Assembly: GCA_021792615.1 (NCBI GenBank)
Contig: JAJYUJ010000002.1
Location: 1 to 64,000, forward strand
Direction of reading: 5' to 3'
Length of the DNA: 64,000 bases
From: a bacterium
Lineage (GTDB): Bacteria; JAMCPX01
The translations under genes and the position numbers were made by a program. The notes below the pieces were generated by a model. It ran no database searches and was not told the DNA's origin. It saw only the letters and a list, made by a program, of their open reading frames with translations. Shown here piece by piece: positions 14,269-23,498 of the stretch; within the stretch, counting starts at the first letter, position 1; the number at the start of each line of letters is the position of its first letter.

Positions 14269-15587
14269 CCATCCTTATCGTCGATGATAATGAGGTTCAA
14301 AGAAAGGTCATAGAGTTTAACGTTTCCAGAGAAGGCTATACGGCCATTGGTGCAGGTACGGTCAGTGATGCCCTGGTGCTCGCGAAGCAGCATCAGCCCA
14401 AACTCGTCATAACCGATGTTATGTTGCCGGATGGCAATGGTATTGAGCTGCTGGAAAGACTCTTGAGTACAAATCCGGAGCTTCCTGTGATAGTAATAAC
14501 GGCATACGGAACCGTTCGCATGGCGGTTGATGCGATAAAAAAGGGAGCTTTTGACTACCTGACAAAGCCTTTTGAAAAAGAAGAGCTTTCGCTTTCCATA
14601 AAACAGGCGTTACTCGGTAAAGGCGGAATGGAGCACCACGCCAGTCATGGTATCATCGGCTCTTCCTTGGCCATCAAAGAAATACTCGGCACAATAAAGC
14701 GTATTGCTGATTCGGATGTGCCGGTCCTCATCACGGGTGAGTCAGGCACCGGCAAGGAGGTCATCGCACGCGCTCTCCATTCCTCTGGCAACAAAAAAAA
14801 TAAGGCATTTGTTGCCATCAATTGTGCGGCCATTCCTTCGGACCTGCTTGAAGCCGAGCTGTTTGGATACGCAAAAGGCGCATTTACCGGCGCTATCAAA
14901 GATAAAGAAGGCAGATTTTCGCTCGCAAACCAGGGCACCCTGTTTCTCGACGAAATAGGGAGCATGGATATCAGATTACAGCCAAAGCTGTTGCGTGCGA
15001 TAGAAACCGGCACCATAGAAAGACTCGGTGATGTCGAGGTAAAAAAGATCGATGCAAGGATCGTATCAGCCACGAATGCCGACCTTGCGGACTTAATCAA
15101 AAAGGGAGCATTCCGGGAAGATCTCTATTACAGACTCAACGTCGTCCATATACACATTCCTCCACTGCGGGAACGCAGGGAGGATATATCCCTGCTCGCC
15201 GGACATTTCTTAAGCCAGTATGCTCCCGGAGGAAAGCTCGTGCTCAGCAATAAAGCAATAAACAGGATTGTCAATCATCCATGGTACGGAAATGTACGGG
15301 AGCTCCAGAATTTTATACGGCGGGCCGCGGTGATAAAGGACGGCGGGACGATCACGGAGCAGGACGTTGAATCGAACCTGTCTCCATCCGTTTCCCTGCA
15401 CGAGCATACGTCTGCTATCGTTGATGAATCCATGGATGAGGCCGAAAAACGCATGATCGTATCTGCTCTGGATAAAGCAGGATACAATAGGTCCAAAGCG
15501 GCAAAGATTCTAAAAATACCGAGATACAAGCTTATCTATAGAATAAAAAAATATAAGATAGTTGCCCCAAAAGATGCATTCGAATGA
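14256..15587 (+). CDS. Sigma-54-dependent response regulator
   Basis: 443 residues: receiver domain (about 4-118; phospho-Asp in ITDVMLPDGNG, Lys in LTKPF), AAA+ domain (about 135-370; Walker A GESGTGKE, the sigma-54 contact GAFTGA, Walker B GTLFLDEIG, Arg finger region FREDLYYRLN) and a C-terminal Fis-type HTH (NRSKAAKILKIPRYKLIYRI). All key residues are present, so it should activate RpoN promoters when phosphorylated. Targets are not evident in the window. It ends 27 bases from the convergent YkgJ gene. Confidence 0.95.
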   Translation: MGTVTILIVDDNEVQRKVIEFNVSREGYTAIGAGTVSDALVLAKQHQPKLVITDVMLPDGNGIELLERLLSTNPELPVIVITAYGTVRMAVDAIKKGAFDYLTKPFEKEELSLSIKQALLGKGGMEHHASHGIIGSSLAIKEILGTIKRIADSDVPVLITGESGTGKEVIARALHSSGNKKNKAFVAINCAAIPSDLLEAELFGYAKGAFTGAIKDKEGRFSLANQGTLFLDEIGSMDIRLQPKLLRAIETGTIERLGDVEVKKIDARIVSATNADLADLIKKGAFREDLYYRLNVVHIHIPPLRERREDISLLAGHFLSQYAPGGKLVLSNKAINRIVNHPWYGNVRELQNFIRRAAVIKDGGTITEQDVESNLSPSVSLHEHTSAIVDESMDEAEKRMIVSALDKAGYNRSKAAKILKIPRYKLIYRIKKYKIVAPKDAFE

Positions 15588-15614
15588 TAGCTCTGCTTGT
15601 GTTTGAAATTATTT

Positions 15615-16349
15615 TTATTTCTTCTTCTCCGCCGCATCTTTTTTAAGGACCAGGGTCCTCTCACCCAGCAGGCCGAACTTCAACCATTTAAATCCGAACT
15701 TCAAAAGTTCCTGGTCGTCTGCTTTCATGCGATCTGCCGTAGTCGGATCCACCTCGAAAAGATCGAGGAATTTACTTTCAAAGACAAACTTTCTGAACTT
15801 ATCGATATTATAGCAGGTCATATAAAACATATCGATTACGGATTTGTCCGGTACCTTGTCTTTCCAGCTGCTTTCCACACCGGTGATCTCTCCGAACATC
15901 GAATTCATGTTGTCGTAGGTTATAAATCCCTGATCCTCCAGCCAATCTTCCAGGATCCATTCTTTCGGTTCCTTCTGGCCAAAACAGAAATCTTCGCCAA
16001 CGATAAGTTTGAATTCGTCCTCCTCGGTGGTGTCTTTATCGAGCGGATACAAACGGCATGACCACGGCCTGTCCTCATAGATACTGCACCCTTCTTCGGT
16101 GAGGAACTGGCAAGCTTTATCTCCGTCTTCCCTCATTCTGAATAAGACGACCGGCAGGCTGGCCCCGTTACCGATCAGAGTCCTCGTGTATTTTTCAAGA
16201 AACTCTTCCGATGAAATGCCAAGCTTTTTTTTCATTCTCAGAATATCATACGGCGTCAAAAATATGTTTACGTTCCTGCAGCACTTTGTAAAACACGCCA
16301 CTCCCTTGTGGCACGAAAACCTGAACTTACCGTACATCGATATATTCAT
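15615..16349 (-). CDS. YkgJ-family cysteine cluster protein
   Basis: 244 residues. Cysteines in the pattern GVACFTKCC near residue 17, KACQFL and GCSIYEDRPWSCRLYPL (about 79-102) define the YkgJ (Fe-S or Zn cluster) family. Molecular function is not established. It lies 12 bases after the PEP-synthase-like gene and is probably co-transcribed with it as the end of the sulfate-reduction transcription unit or a sub-operon. The C-terminal Lys-rich tail is probably unstructured. Confidence 0.85.
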   Translation of the reverse strand: MNISMYGKFRFSCHKGVACFTKCCRNVNIFLTPYDILRMKKKLGISSEEFLEKYTRTLIGNGASLPVVLFRMREDGDKACQFLTEEGCSIYEDRPWSCRLYPLDKDTTEEDEFKLIVGEDFCFGQKEPKEWILEDWLEDQGFITYDNMNSMFGEITGVESSWKDKVPDKSVIDMFYMTCYNIDKFRKFVFESKFLDLFEVDPTTADRMKADDQELLKFGFKWLKFGLLGERTLVLKKDAAEKKK

Positions 16350-16361
16350 AATCCTTCCTCA

Positions 16362-18920
16362 CTATGCCTGCATAATATCTTTTATAAACGTTTCCACGTA
16401 ATCTTCAAGGACACCTGCATTTTCCGGCATAACCATATCAAGCTGTTTTGTATAAATAGTCAATCTTCCCAGCATATCCATGATACTTTCGAATTTATTT
16501 TGTTCGCATTTTGCACATATGCCCCTGACGGTATCATCCGTCCGTTTTACATAAAACTGGTACTTTTTAAGGACCATGGTTATCAATTCTGCCCTTTTTA
16601 TTCTCCTGTCAAAATCAGCGCCTCCGCCCTGGAATATAAACCGGATATAATTATCGTTGGGGTCCTGAGTGCAGAGACCTTCTATGGTCGATATATGGTA
16701 TCCCATTCGTATGTTGAAATTCATATATTCATTGCTTATCAGTGCCAGATTTTTTTCATATAATCTTTCCTGAAGCTGCGGGTTTGCCAAGGTATTCATA
16801 AGCACAGAAACAAAACCTTCTTTACTCACGGACCGGATGGCTGCCGGTTCCTTCTTTATGCCGCGCCAGAACGCAAGGAACGGTATGGAGATAATCGATG
16901 CCTCCGTTATCTCTTTTTCTTTTTTTAAACCGCCTCCGAGGTCTATGATATAAACCTCGAACTTCGCCGCCGTTTTGAGCCGTATAGCAGAAACTTTATC
17001 AACGGACACATTCTGTGCGATAAGAAACATCTCATTCATGGATGCCTGGTGTGCAAACCGTATAATGTCATGCATGGTATGGATGGAATCCATGGTAAAA
17101 TTGGTACCGTAAGGATCTATGAGGTTTAACGGCGTTACATACTCAAGGAATTTATTCATCATGAGAAGAGCCGGGGTGTCTTTAAAAATACCTTTTTTGG
17201 AATGCGGTTGTTTGAACAACTCGCCGGCATAGCCCTCGTATACGCGCCCATGGTCCGCATCTACGCTAACCAGGACACCGTTACCGATTGTAGCGGCGGC
17301 ATGGCGTGCATTGACGATCGCGGGTATCTGAAACTCCCTGGCAAGCGTCGCCATGTGTCCCGTTGGACTTCCGATATCCGCTACGATGGCCTTCGCCCTG
17401 TTCATTATACTGACGAACCTGGGAGAAGAATTCTTTACCACTGCAACCCCGCCGTTGGGAAACCTTGAGATGTCTTCATCCGTATCGACAAAAAATACCG
17501 GCCCATACCCAATACCCGATGATGCTGTTTCTGCATTGCTAATGAGCAGTTTATGCCTTGTTGGATTTACGGGAACGTCCGGTACGCTGCGCTTCAATAT
17601 GCCGAGCGGAGTTGTTTGCAATAGATAAAGTTTATCGTGGTCATCGTATGCCCATTCTATCATTTGCGGACGCCGGTAGTGCTGTTCTATCTTCAACGCA
17701 CAATCCTTAAGTTCTTGTATCTGCTGCACGCTCATGGCCGGTTTTCCGGAAGTCCATTCATCCACCTTGATCTCCGCGATCCCTTTGTCTGTTTGTGACA
17801 TGACAAGCATTTTGGTTTTATTAGCTATCTTGGATTCGATAACAGTTCCATCGGTCTTCGATACAATGAAGAGATCCGGTGCTATATCCCCATCTACGAT
17901 ATACTTACCGAGCCCCCAGATAGCATTTATGATAATGGCATTATTCCCGTGCGCAGCAAAAGGATCTGCCGTATAAATCACGCCGCTTGACTTCGCACGC
18001 ACCATTGTCATACAACCGACACTCATTGCTATATCATCCTGCCGGAAACCCCTGTTCGTCAGATAAAACAACGCCCGTTGACTGAACCTGCTCGCAACGA
18101 CTTCCTTGTAGGATTGCAGAATATCTTTTATGCCTACATTGAGTGCCGTTGTATATTGCCCTGCAAAACTGAACTCCGTACTTTCACCTGCGGCACTACT
18201 CCTCACGGAAAAAGAGGTGTCGCTCCCTTGTTTATCCATGAGCTCTTTGCAATGGGCTTCGATAGCCTGACCGAGCTTTGGGGGTAAAGAACTATCCATG
18301 ATTATTTTCTGTACCTGTGAACTTATTTTTACCGTAGACTCAAAATCATTGATATCAAGCCCCGAAAGCAAATTTTCTATCCTCTGTTCGAGATTATTGT
18401 TTTCAAGAAAGGCTTTATACGCGTATGCGGTTATGGCAAAACCACCGGGTATGGTCAAGCCGAGCTTGTTTTTCATTTCGCCCAGTTGTGCATTTTTTCC
18501 CCCGACACTGTTGATTCTTTCCGCTGTTATATCTTCATAAGGCACTACAAGATCATCAAAAGGTATATCGTTTTTTTGAGAAAGGATCCGGTCAATGTTT
18601 TCTTTTAAATCATCGTATATTTTGTTCAAACCGGCGTATTTGTTGCCGGAAAGCCCGTTGAGGCGGTTCAGTATTTTTTTGATCACTTTTAACATTGCCT
18701 CGGCGTTTATGCGCAAATAGCCTATTTCAAATGCCTCGTCACCGGATGATTTTTCCTTTAATTCGGCCATGATTCGCAAAACGAGATCATTGTTGGACAA
18801 CAATCTCAGGTAATCGGTATATTTTTGTTGTAACACAACAGTATCAAAAGATGCTTTTTCTCTTAAAAGATTGATCCTCACCTTTTCGTAACCCTCATCA
18901 CTGTTTATAGTGTATACCAC
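16362..18920 (-). CDS. PEP synthase/PPDK-like protein with divergent ends
   Basis: 852 residues. After a novel helical N-terminus (1-120) comes the ATP-binding half of the PEP-synthase/pyruvate phosphate dikinase family (about 130-460: NSVGGKNAQLGEM, FAVRSS-like FSVRSSAAGEST, PQMIEWAYD) and the swivelling phospho-His domain (about 470-570; IGSPTGHMATLAREFQIPAIV). The final 270 residues do not look like the PEP/pyruvate TIM barrel, so this is probably not a true PEP synthase. It may phosphorylate another acceptor, as rifampin phosphotransferase-like relatives do. The start is 26 bases downstream of the TauE gene. Confidence 0.8.
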   Translation of the reverse strand: MVYTINSDEGYEKVRINLLREKASFDTVVLQQKYTDYLRLLSNNDLVLRIMAELKEKSSGDEAFEIGYLRINAEAMLKVIKKILNRLNGLSGNKYAGLNKIYDDLKENIDRILSQKNDIPFDDLVVPYEDITAERINSVGGKNAQLGEMKNKLGLTIPGGFAITAYAYKAFLENNNLEQRIENLLSGLDINDFESTVKISSQVQKIIMDSSLPPKLGQAIEAHCKELMDKQGSDTSFSVRSSAAGESTEFSFAGQYTTALNVGIKDILQSYKEVVASRFSQRALFYLTNRGFRQDDIAMSVGCMTMVRAKSSGVIYTADPFAAHGNNAIIINAIWGLGKYIVDGDIAPDLFIVSKTDGTVIESKIANKTKMLVMSQTDKGIAEIKVDEWTSGKPAMSVQQIQELKDCALKIEQHYRRPQMIEWAYDDHDKLYLLQTTPLGILKRSVPDVPVNPTRHKLLISNAETASSGIGYGPVFFVDTDEDISRFPNGGVAVVKNSSPRFVSIMNRAKAIVADIGSPTGHMATLAREFQIPAIVNARHAAATIGNGVLVSVDADHGRVYEGYAGELFKQPHSKKGIFKDTPALLMMNKFLEYVTPLNLIDPYGTNFTMDSIHTMHDIIRFAHQASMNEMFLIAQNVSVDKVSAIRLKTAAKFEVYIIDLGGGLKKEKEITEASIISIPFLAFWRGIKKEPAAIRSVSKEGFVSVLMNTLANPQLQERLYEKNLALISNEYMNFNIRMGYHISTIEGLCTQDPNDNYIRFIFQGGGADFDRRIKRAELITMVLKKYQFYVKRTDDTVRGICAKCEQNKFESIMDMLGRLTIYTKQLDMVMPENAGVLEDYVETFIKDIMQA

Positions 18921-18946
18921 TTCCTTGCTGATTTGAAGACAAATTA

Positions 18947-19909
18947 TTAATGAAGTACTGATGCGCCGAGTTTTATGCCGACGATTATTACGGCGACAAA
19001 AGCAATAAGGGAGAACAGCATCCTTACATTGGGTCCGCCCGCTTTCCTTGTAAACGATGCCCCTATCACGGAGCCTATGGTAGAGCTTATAAGAAGAGAG
19101 GTCACAAGCACCAAATCTATATTGCCCTCAAGCGAGTAGGTAAACGATCCGTATGCAGCGGTAAAGAGGATGCTGAAAAGGCTCGTTCCCACAGCGATTA
19201 CCGTGGGACACCCTATGATATAGATAAGTGCCGGCATCATGATAAACCCGCCGCCTATGCCCATAAATCCGCTCAGCACACCTGTAACGAATGCAATGCC
19301 GGTAATAACCCACAGGGAAATTCCCGGAATACCGGAGGCATTGAATCTCAGCATGGGCTTCCATTTCAAAGCCCTTATTTTTTTTACACCTTGGGATGCC
19401 TCGGGCTCACCCGAGCCTTGAGCCCCGGACGCCACCCTTCTCGTCATCTTCATTGTCTTCAAAGACTCTCTGAAGATCGATAAACCGATCAAGCTGAGCA
19501 TTACGATATAGGAAATGCTCAGGATAATCTCCAACAGATCCACATGATGTCCTCCGGTCGAAGGCAATAAATTCTGCAAGCCCTTGATGAGATTGAGAAG
19601 CTTTGCACCCGCCTCAACCCCGGCGGATGTTCCCAAGACCATGACAATTCCCAGTTTATAGTCAATATTACCGTACTTACTGTGTCTGATAGTCGAAGCC
19701 ACCGTGATCCCTACGAGAAGAGAAAGACTCGAACCGACTGCTACAGGGTAAGGAACTCCGAATATGGCATTCAGCATGGGGGTTATAAGAAATCCTCCGC
19801 CGACACCAAAAAATCCAGCCATGCCGCCGACAACAAAACCAAAAAGCAGCATCCACACGAGATTGACATGTACATGGGCAATGGGCAGGTACATGCTGTA
19901 CATGTTCAA
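18947..19909 (-). CDS. TauE/SafE-family sulfite/sulfonate exporter
   Basis: 320 residues with eight or so hydrophobic helices in two repeats; each repeat starts with the family glycine motif (GGMAGFFGVGGGFLITP and GVLSGFMGIGGGFIMMP). TauE/SafE proteins move sulfite, sulfoacetate, thiosulfate or similar anions. Placement right after qmoC supports a sulfur oxyanion substrate, perhaps sulfate or sulfite, but this is inference. A Gly/Ser/Glu-rich cytoplasmic loop separates the halves (about 155-180). It overlaps the 60-residue membrane protein by 4 bases (ATGA). Confidence 0.9.
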   Translation of the reverse strand: MNMYSMYLPIAHVHVNLVWMLLFGFVVGGMAGFFGVGGGFLITPMLNAIFGVPYPVAVGSSLSLLVGITVASTIRHSKYGNIDYKLGIVMVLGTSAGVEAGAKLLNLIKGLQNLLPSTGGHHVDLLEIILSISYIVMLSLIGLSIFRESLKTMKMTRRVASGAQGSGEPEASQGVKKIRALKWKPMLRFNASGIPGISLWVITGIAFVTGVLSGFMGIGGGFIMMPALIYIIGCPTVIAVGTSLFSILFTAAYGSFTYSLEGNIDLVLVTSLLISSTIGSVIGASFTRKAGGPNVRMLFSLIAFVAVIIVGIKLGASVLH

Positions 19910-20088
19910 TGCCCTCCGCCGATATGTATTTTAAAGGCCTTTTCTAAAAACATTATGGTGTAGGTTACAACAGCACCTATTATTGCCGGCAGTAAAATGG
20001 AGCATGCACTATAAAGCCAATGTGCATGGAACCCTTTGTCAGGAGTGGTACTTTGAGATATGTGTGCTATCCAGTTAAAAATATCCAT
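19906..20088 (-). CDS. 60-residue membrane protein between qmoC and tauE
   Basis: Small but credible: it overlaps tauE by 4 bases, and has one hydrophobic helix (YSACSILLPAIIGAVVTYTIMFL), a preceding amphipathic segment with GFHAHW and a basic helix ending IHIGGGH. The His-rich ends could bind metal or heme, but nothing shows that directly. I do not know a named family; the context suggests an accessory subunit of TauE or QmoC. Only a weak ribosome site (AAAAGG) precedes the ATG. Confidence 0.6.
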   Translation of the reverse strand: MDIFNWIAHISQSTTPDKGFHAHWLYSACSILLPAIIGAVVTYTIMFLEKAFKIHIGGGH

Positions 20089-20142
20089 CGCTTGCGACCT
20101 TTTCTCTTCCTTGTAAAAAAGAGCCTGCGACGATGTACTATC

Positions 20143-21312
20143 CTACGCAACACTCTTTACTTCTGTTTTCTCAGTCACTGCATCCTCAGCAGGTTCGCGC
20201 ATACCGGCATACTTTGCGTAAACGATTGCTACAAATCTATACATAAGGTGAGCAAACTTTGAATACGGTAAATATGCAATCAGGAAAAACACAAACACAA
20301 GATGGACAAAATATGTCCAATAGGCAACGGGGGCATTACCCGAAAGTCTTACAAGTTCCGCAAGAAGACCTGTTATGCCTATGATGAACAGTATACCGAG
20401 GAACAGCCAGTCATAATAATAGCTTTCACCTGATGTGTCTTTTTTGTTTAACCTGTTGTAAACCGCAATGGTACATCCGGTAATAAGTGCAACCGCACCG
20501 ATATTTGCGAGTATTTTTACAGGATTTGTCAGTTTAAGCGGGAGTTCAAGGCCAAACACATACAGACCGAAAAATACAATGGTCGTAACTGCAAAAAGCG
20601 CCATAAACCCATAAAATATAGCAAGATGTCCGGAATATCTTAGATTGTTAGCGTCACACTTTTTAAACTTATTATGGGTGAGTATCTCTTCTGCAGCGAG
20701 GATGCCGCTCTGAAGAATACTTTTTTCCCCATAATGATTTCCGTGGGGATTGTTCGTGTCCATATTCTTCCAGAATTTCGTAATACTCATGGCCATGGCC
20801 CCTGCAACAATCGCACTCACCGATATAAAGATAGGATCAACATATAAATGGGGAATAAACTTTGCAAAAACTATTTCGCCGGCAGGAACAGAGATTAAAT
20901 TCCCAACATGCGCAAGCACGAGCAAAAACAATATCACCGGAACTGCAAAGAGCAGCGGCAGATATTTTGGACTGCTCAGTGCCGTACCCATAAATTTCGG
21001 GAATGCATAGTTTTTAAAACTATAGTTCCTTATAGCACCCATTACTTCAGCCGGTTTTGCACCCCTTGGACAATGCACGGAGCAATCTCCGCATTGATAA
21101 CATCTCCACACATCGGGATCGGAAATAAGCTTATCTTTTAATCCCCACTGTGCCCATATCATTTCTTTTCTGGGAAAGGGCTTATCATCCGATGACAGGT
21201 TGCATACAACAGAGCAGGTTGCACATTGAAAGCATTTCTTTAAAGAGCCCCCGCCAAGTTTTGTAATGTCGTTTACAAAATCAATATCGCTTTCTATCAA
21301 ATTGTTCGCCAT
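20143..21312 (-). CDS. qmoC: Quinone-interacting membrane-bound oxidoreductase subunit QmoC
   Basis: 389 residues. The N-terminal HdrC-like domain has two 4Fe-4S motifs (CFQCATCSVVC near 27, CYQCGDCSVHCP near 70). About six hydrophobic helices follow (from residue 110), with histidines such as SGHLAIFYG and YFVHLVFVF placed as in HdrE-type cytochrome b. It should take electrons from menaquinol and pass them through QmoAB to APS reductase. It follows qmoB by 10 bases. Confidence 0.95.
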   Translation of the reverse strand: MANNLIESDIDFVNDITKLGGGSLKKCFQCATCSVVCNLSSDDKPFPRKEMIWAQWGLKDKLISDPDVWRCYQCGDCSVHCPRGAKPAEVMGAIRNYSFKNYAFPKFMGTALSSPKYLPLLFAVPVILFLLVLAHVGNLISVPAGEIVFAKFIPHLYVDPIFISVSAIVAGAMAMSITKFWKNMDTNNPHGNHYGEKSILQSGILAAEEILTHNKFKKCDANNLRYSGHLAIFYGFMALFAVTTIVFFGLYVFGLELPLKLTNPVKILANIGAVALITGCTIAVYNRLNKKDTSGESYYYDWLFLGILFIIGITGLLAELVRLSGNAPVAYWTYFVHLVFVFFLIAYLPYSKFAHLMYRFVAIVYAKYAGMREPAEDAVTEKTEVKSVA

Positions 21313-21322
21313 AGTTACCTCT

Positions 21323-23467
21323 CTAAAAACTCTTATATGGATTGGGACCGAGCTCGGTTACCTTTGCCATAAAGTCATTCATAATATCCGGCAGCCTGTT
21401 ATAATCGGAAATCTCGAGTTGCATAACCCTCACCCTTTCAGGTTCAAGCACAAGTCTTTGAAGCACTTCTTTCAAATTTTCCATTCTTCTGTTGGCAATC
21501 TCGCTTCCCTTTATGAAGTGGCACTGATAATCTTCGCCATATTTGCACCCCATAAGCATTATGCCGTCGATGCCCCTTGATAGTGCATCTGCTATCCAAA
21601 CAATATTAACGGAACCAAGACACCGAACCGGTATGATCCTTATATTCGGATTGAGTATCGTGCGGTTTATACCGGCTATGTCGAATGCAGGATATGCGTC
21701 GTTCTCGCATGCAAGCGCAAGGATTCTGAGCTTCTCTTCCTCTTCTCCCGGGACCTCTATGGATTTTAGCATTGAAGAAACGATATCTACCGAATAGTTC
21801 TCAAAGGAAACGATCCTTTCGGGACATGCCCCCATGCAAACACCGCACCTTCTGCATCTGTTTGGATTTGGTTTCGGTGAGCCCTTTTCATCCTCATCAA
21901 TGGCCCCAAACGGACATTCCTCCGTGCATCGTTTACACTGCGTACATTTTTGCATAAAGAATATCGGATACGATAAATCTCCTGCCCGCGGATGAACAGC
22001 GGAACCTATCGATTCGAGCTCAAGGGCCTGGATTGCCTTCAATGCTGCTCCTGTTGCATCATCTTTGCATGTTTTACTCTCTGCCGGCTGCCGAACACAG
22101 CCTGCAGCATAGATGGCTGTCCTCTGGGTCTCATAAGGAAAACAGATAAAATTAGAATCAGGGAACCCATACTTCAGCATCGGTAATTCCTTTCCTTGCC
22201 TGTACTGGAGATTCAATATGCCCGAATCCGTGGCAGGTACCATGCCTGTTGCGAGTACGACCATATCAGCCTTTATTCGTATATCTTCGCCAATCAAGGT
22301 ATTCTTAATATTAACCTCGAGTGATTTATCCGGGTTCTCTGTTATGCCCGCAATGTCTCCCTTGGTAAGGAACACCCCGTTATCGGCCTGTTTATCTTTA
22401 TAAAAATTTTCATATTGCCCCGGGGTACGCATATCCTTATAAACGATGTAAACTTTGGCATCCGGATTGCTGTTCCTTACGTAAGAAGCCTGTTTCAATG
22501 AGGTCAGACAGCATACGGAAGAACAGTAGGGAAGATGATTTTTATCCCTTGACCCGGCACACTGCACAAACACAATGGATTTTACATCTTTGTTGTCCGA
22601 TGGACGTTTAATCTTACCCTTTCCCTGAACCGTTATATCTTCCATCATAACATTGTTAACAACATTGGCATATTTTCCAAAACCAAGACCATCCACTTTG
22701 CCAGCATCATAGGGCTTCCAGCCGGTTGATACAATTATTGACCCGGCCCTTTCAATAATGGTTTTCCCGTCCTGTTTTATCGAAACATCAAACATGCCGG
22801 GTTGTCCGGACACATTCTCTATTTCGGCAGAGGTGAAAAGCTTAATATCGGGATGTTTCTTCACTTCATTGATCGTCTTTTCAATATCTACATCCTGCAA
22901 TTCTTTATACGGGGGCCTTTGCGGAAGCTGTTTATACCATCTCCGCATCCAGCCGCCGAGAACGGAAGCCTTTTCCACAAGTATGACCTTATAGCCTGCT
23001 TTTGTAGCTTCAATAGCCGATGTCATACCGGTTATGCCCCCGCCGATAACGAGAACGGTCTTAGTGATATTTTCTATATACGGTTTTGGTGCATTTGCCT
23101 TCTTTGCCCTTATGATACCCATTCTTATGTAGTCTTCTGCCAGCATCTGCGTATCTTCCTCTTTCGGTACATGCGACCACGCAACGTGTTCCCTGAGGTT
23201 AACCCGTTCTACATACACGGTTGGATCGAAAGAGAATGTATCGAAATGAACCCTTGGAGAACAGGCAGCAACAACGACCGAGTTTACGCCCTGTTCCTTA
23301 ATGTCCTTTTTGATAAGCTCTACACCTTCTGCACCGCACAGGTTTGCATGTTTTATACAAACCGGTATTTTTTGTTCTCCCTGAGCAACGGTGAGAAGTT
23401 TATCTACCTCAACCGATTCTCCGATATCACAACCCGAACATATATATACACCTAATTTTTTATCCAC
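21323..23467 (-). CDS. qmoB: QmoB, HdrA/MvhD-like flavoprotein subunit
   Basis: 714 residues. An HdrA-like flavoprotein: FAD site VIGGGITGMTSAIEA near 143, an NAD(P)-like second fold, then two 4Fe-4S motifs CTQCKRCTEECP and CRRCGVCMGACP (about 505-550). The last 130 residues resemble MvhD/FrhD (VRCLGSVN, LMGCKYGEDYQCHF). Fusion of HdrA and MvhD is the hallmark of QmoB. It works in the cytoplasmic face of the Qmo complex, passing electrons between QmoC and AprBA. Length agrees with other QmoB proteins. Confidence 0.95.
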   Translation of the reverse strand: MDKKLGVYICSGCDIGESVEVDKLLTVAQGEQKIPVCIKHANLCGAEGVELIKKDIKEQGVNSVVVAACSPRVHFDTFSFDPTVYVERVNLREHVAWSHVPKEEDTQMLAEDYIRMGIIRAKKANAPKPYIENITKTVLVIGGGITGMTSAIEATKAGYKVILVEKASVLGGWMRRWYKQLPQRPPYKELQDVDIEKTINEVKKHPDIKLFTSAEIENVSGQPGMFDVSIKQDGKTIIERAGSIIVSTGWKPYDAGKVDGLGFGKYANVVNNVMMEDITVQGKGKIKRPSDNKDVKSIVFVQCAGSRDKNHLPYCSSVCCLTSLKQASYVRNSNPDAKVYIVYKDMRTPGQYENFYKDKQADNGVFLTKGDIAGITENPDKSLEVNIKNTLIGEDIRIKADMVVLATGMVPATDSGILNLQYRQGKELPMLKYGFPDSNFICFPYETQRTAIYAAGCVRQPAESKTCKDDATGAALKAIQALELESIGSAVHPRAGDLSYPIFFMQKCTQCKRCTEECPFGAIDEDEKGSPKPNPNRCRRCGVCMGACPERIVSFENYSVDIVSSMLKSIEVPGEEEEKLRILALACENDAYPAFDIAGINRTILNPNIRIIPVRCLGSVNIVWIADALSRGIDGIMLMGCKYGEDYQCHFIKGSEIANRRMENLKEVLQRLVLEPERVRVMQLEISDYNRLPDIMNDFMAKVTELGPNPYKSF

Positions 23468-23498
23468 GCTTTATACCTCCCAATTGCCTTGCCCGGGC

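Noticed and set aside
16362-18920. Calling this gene ppsA or ppdK
   Set aside because: The C-terminal PEP/pyruvate barrel is not recognisable, so the product may not be PEP synthase.
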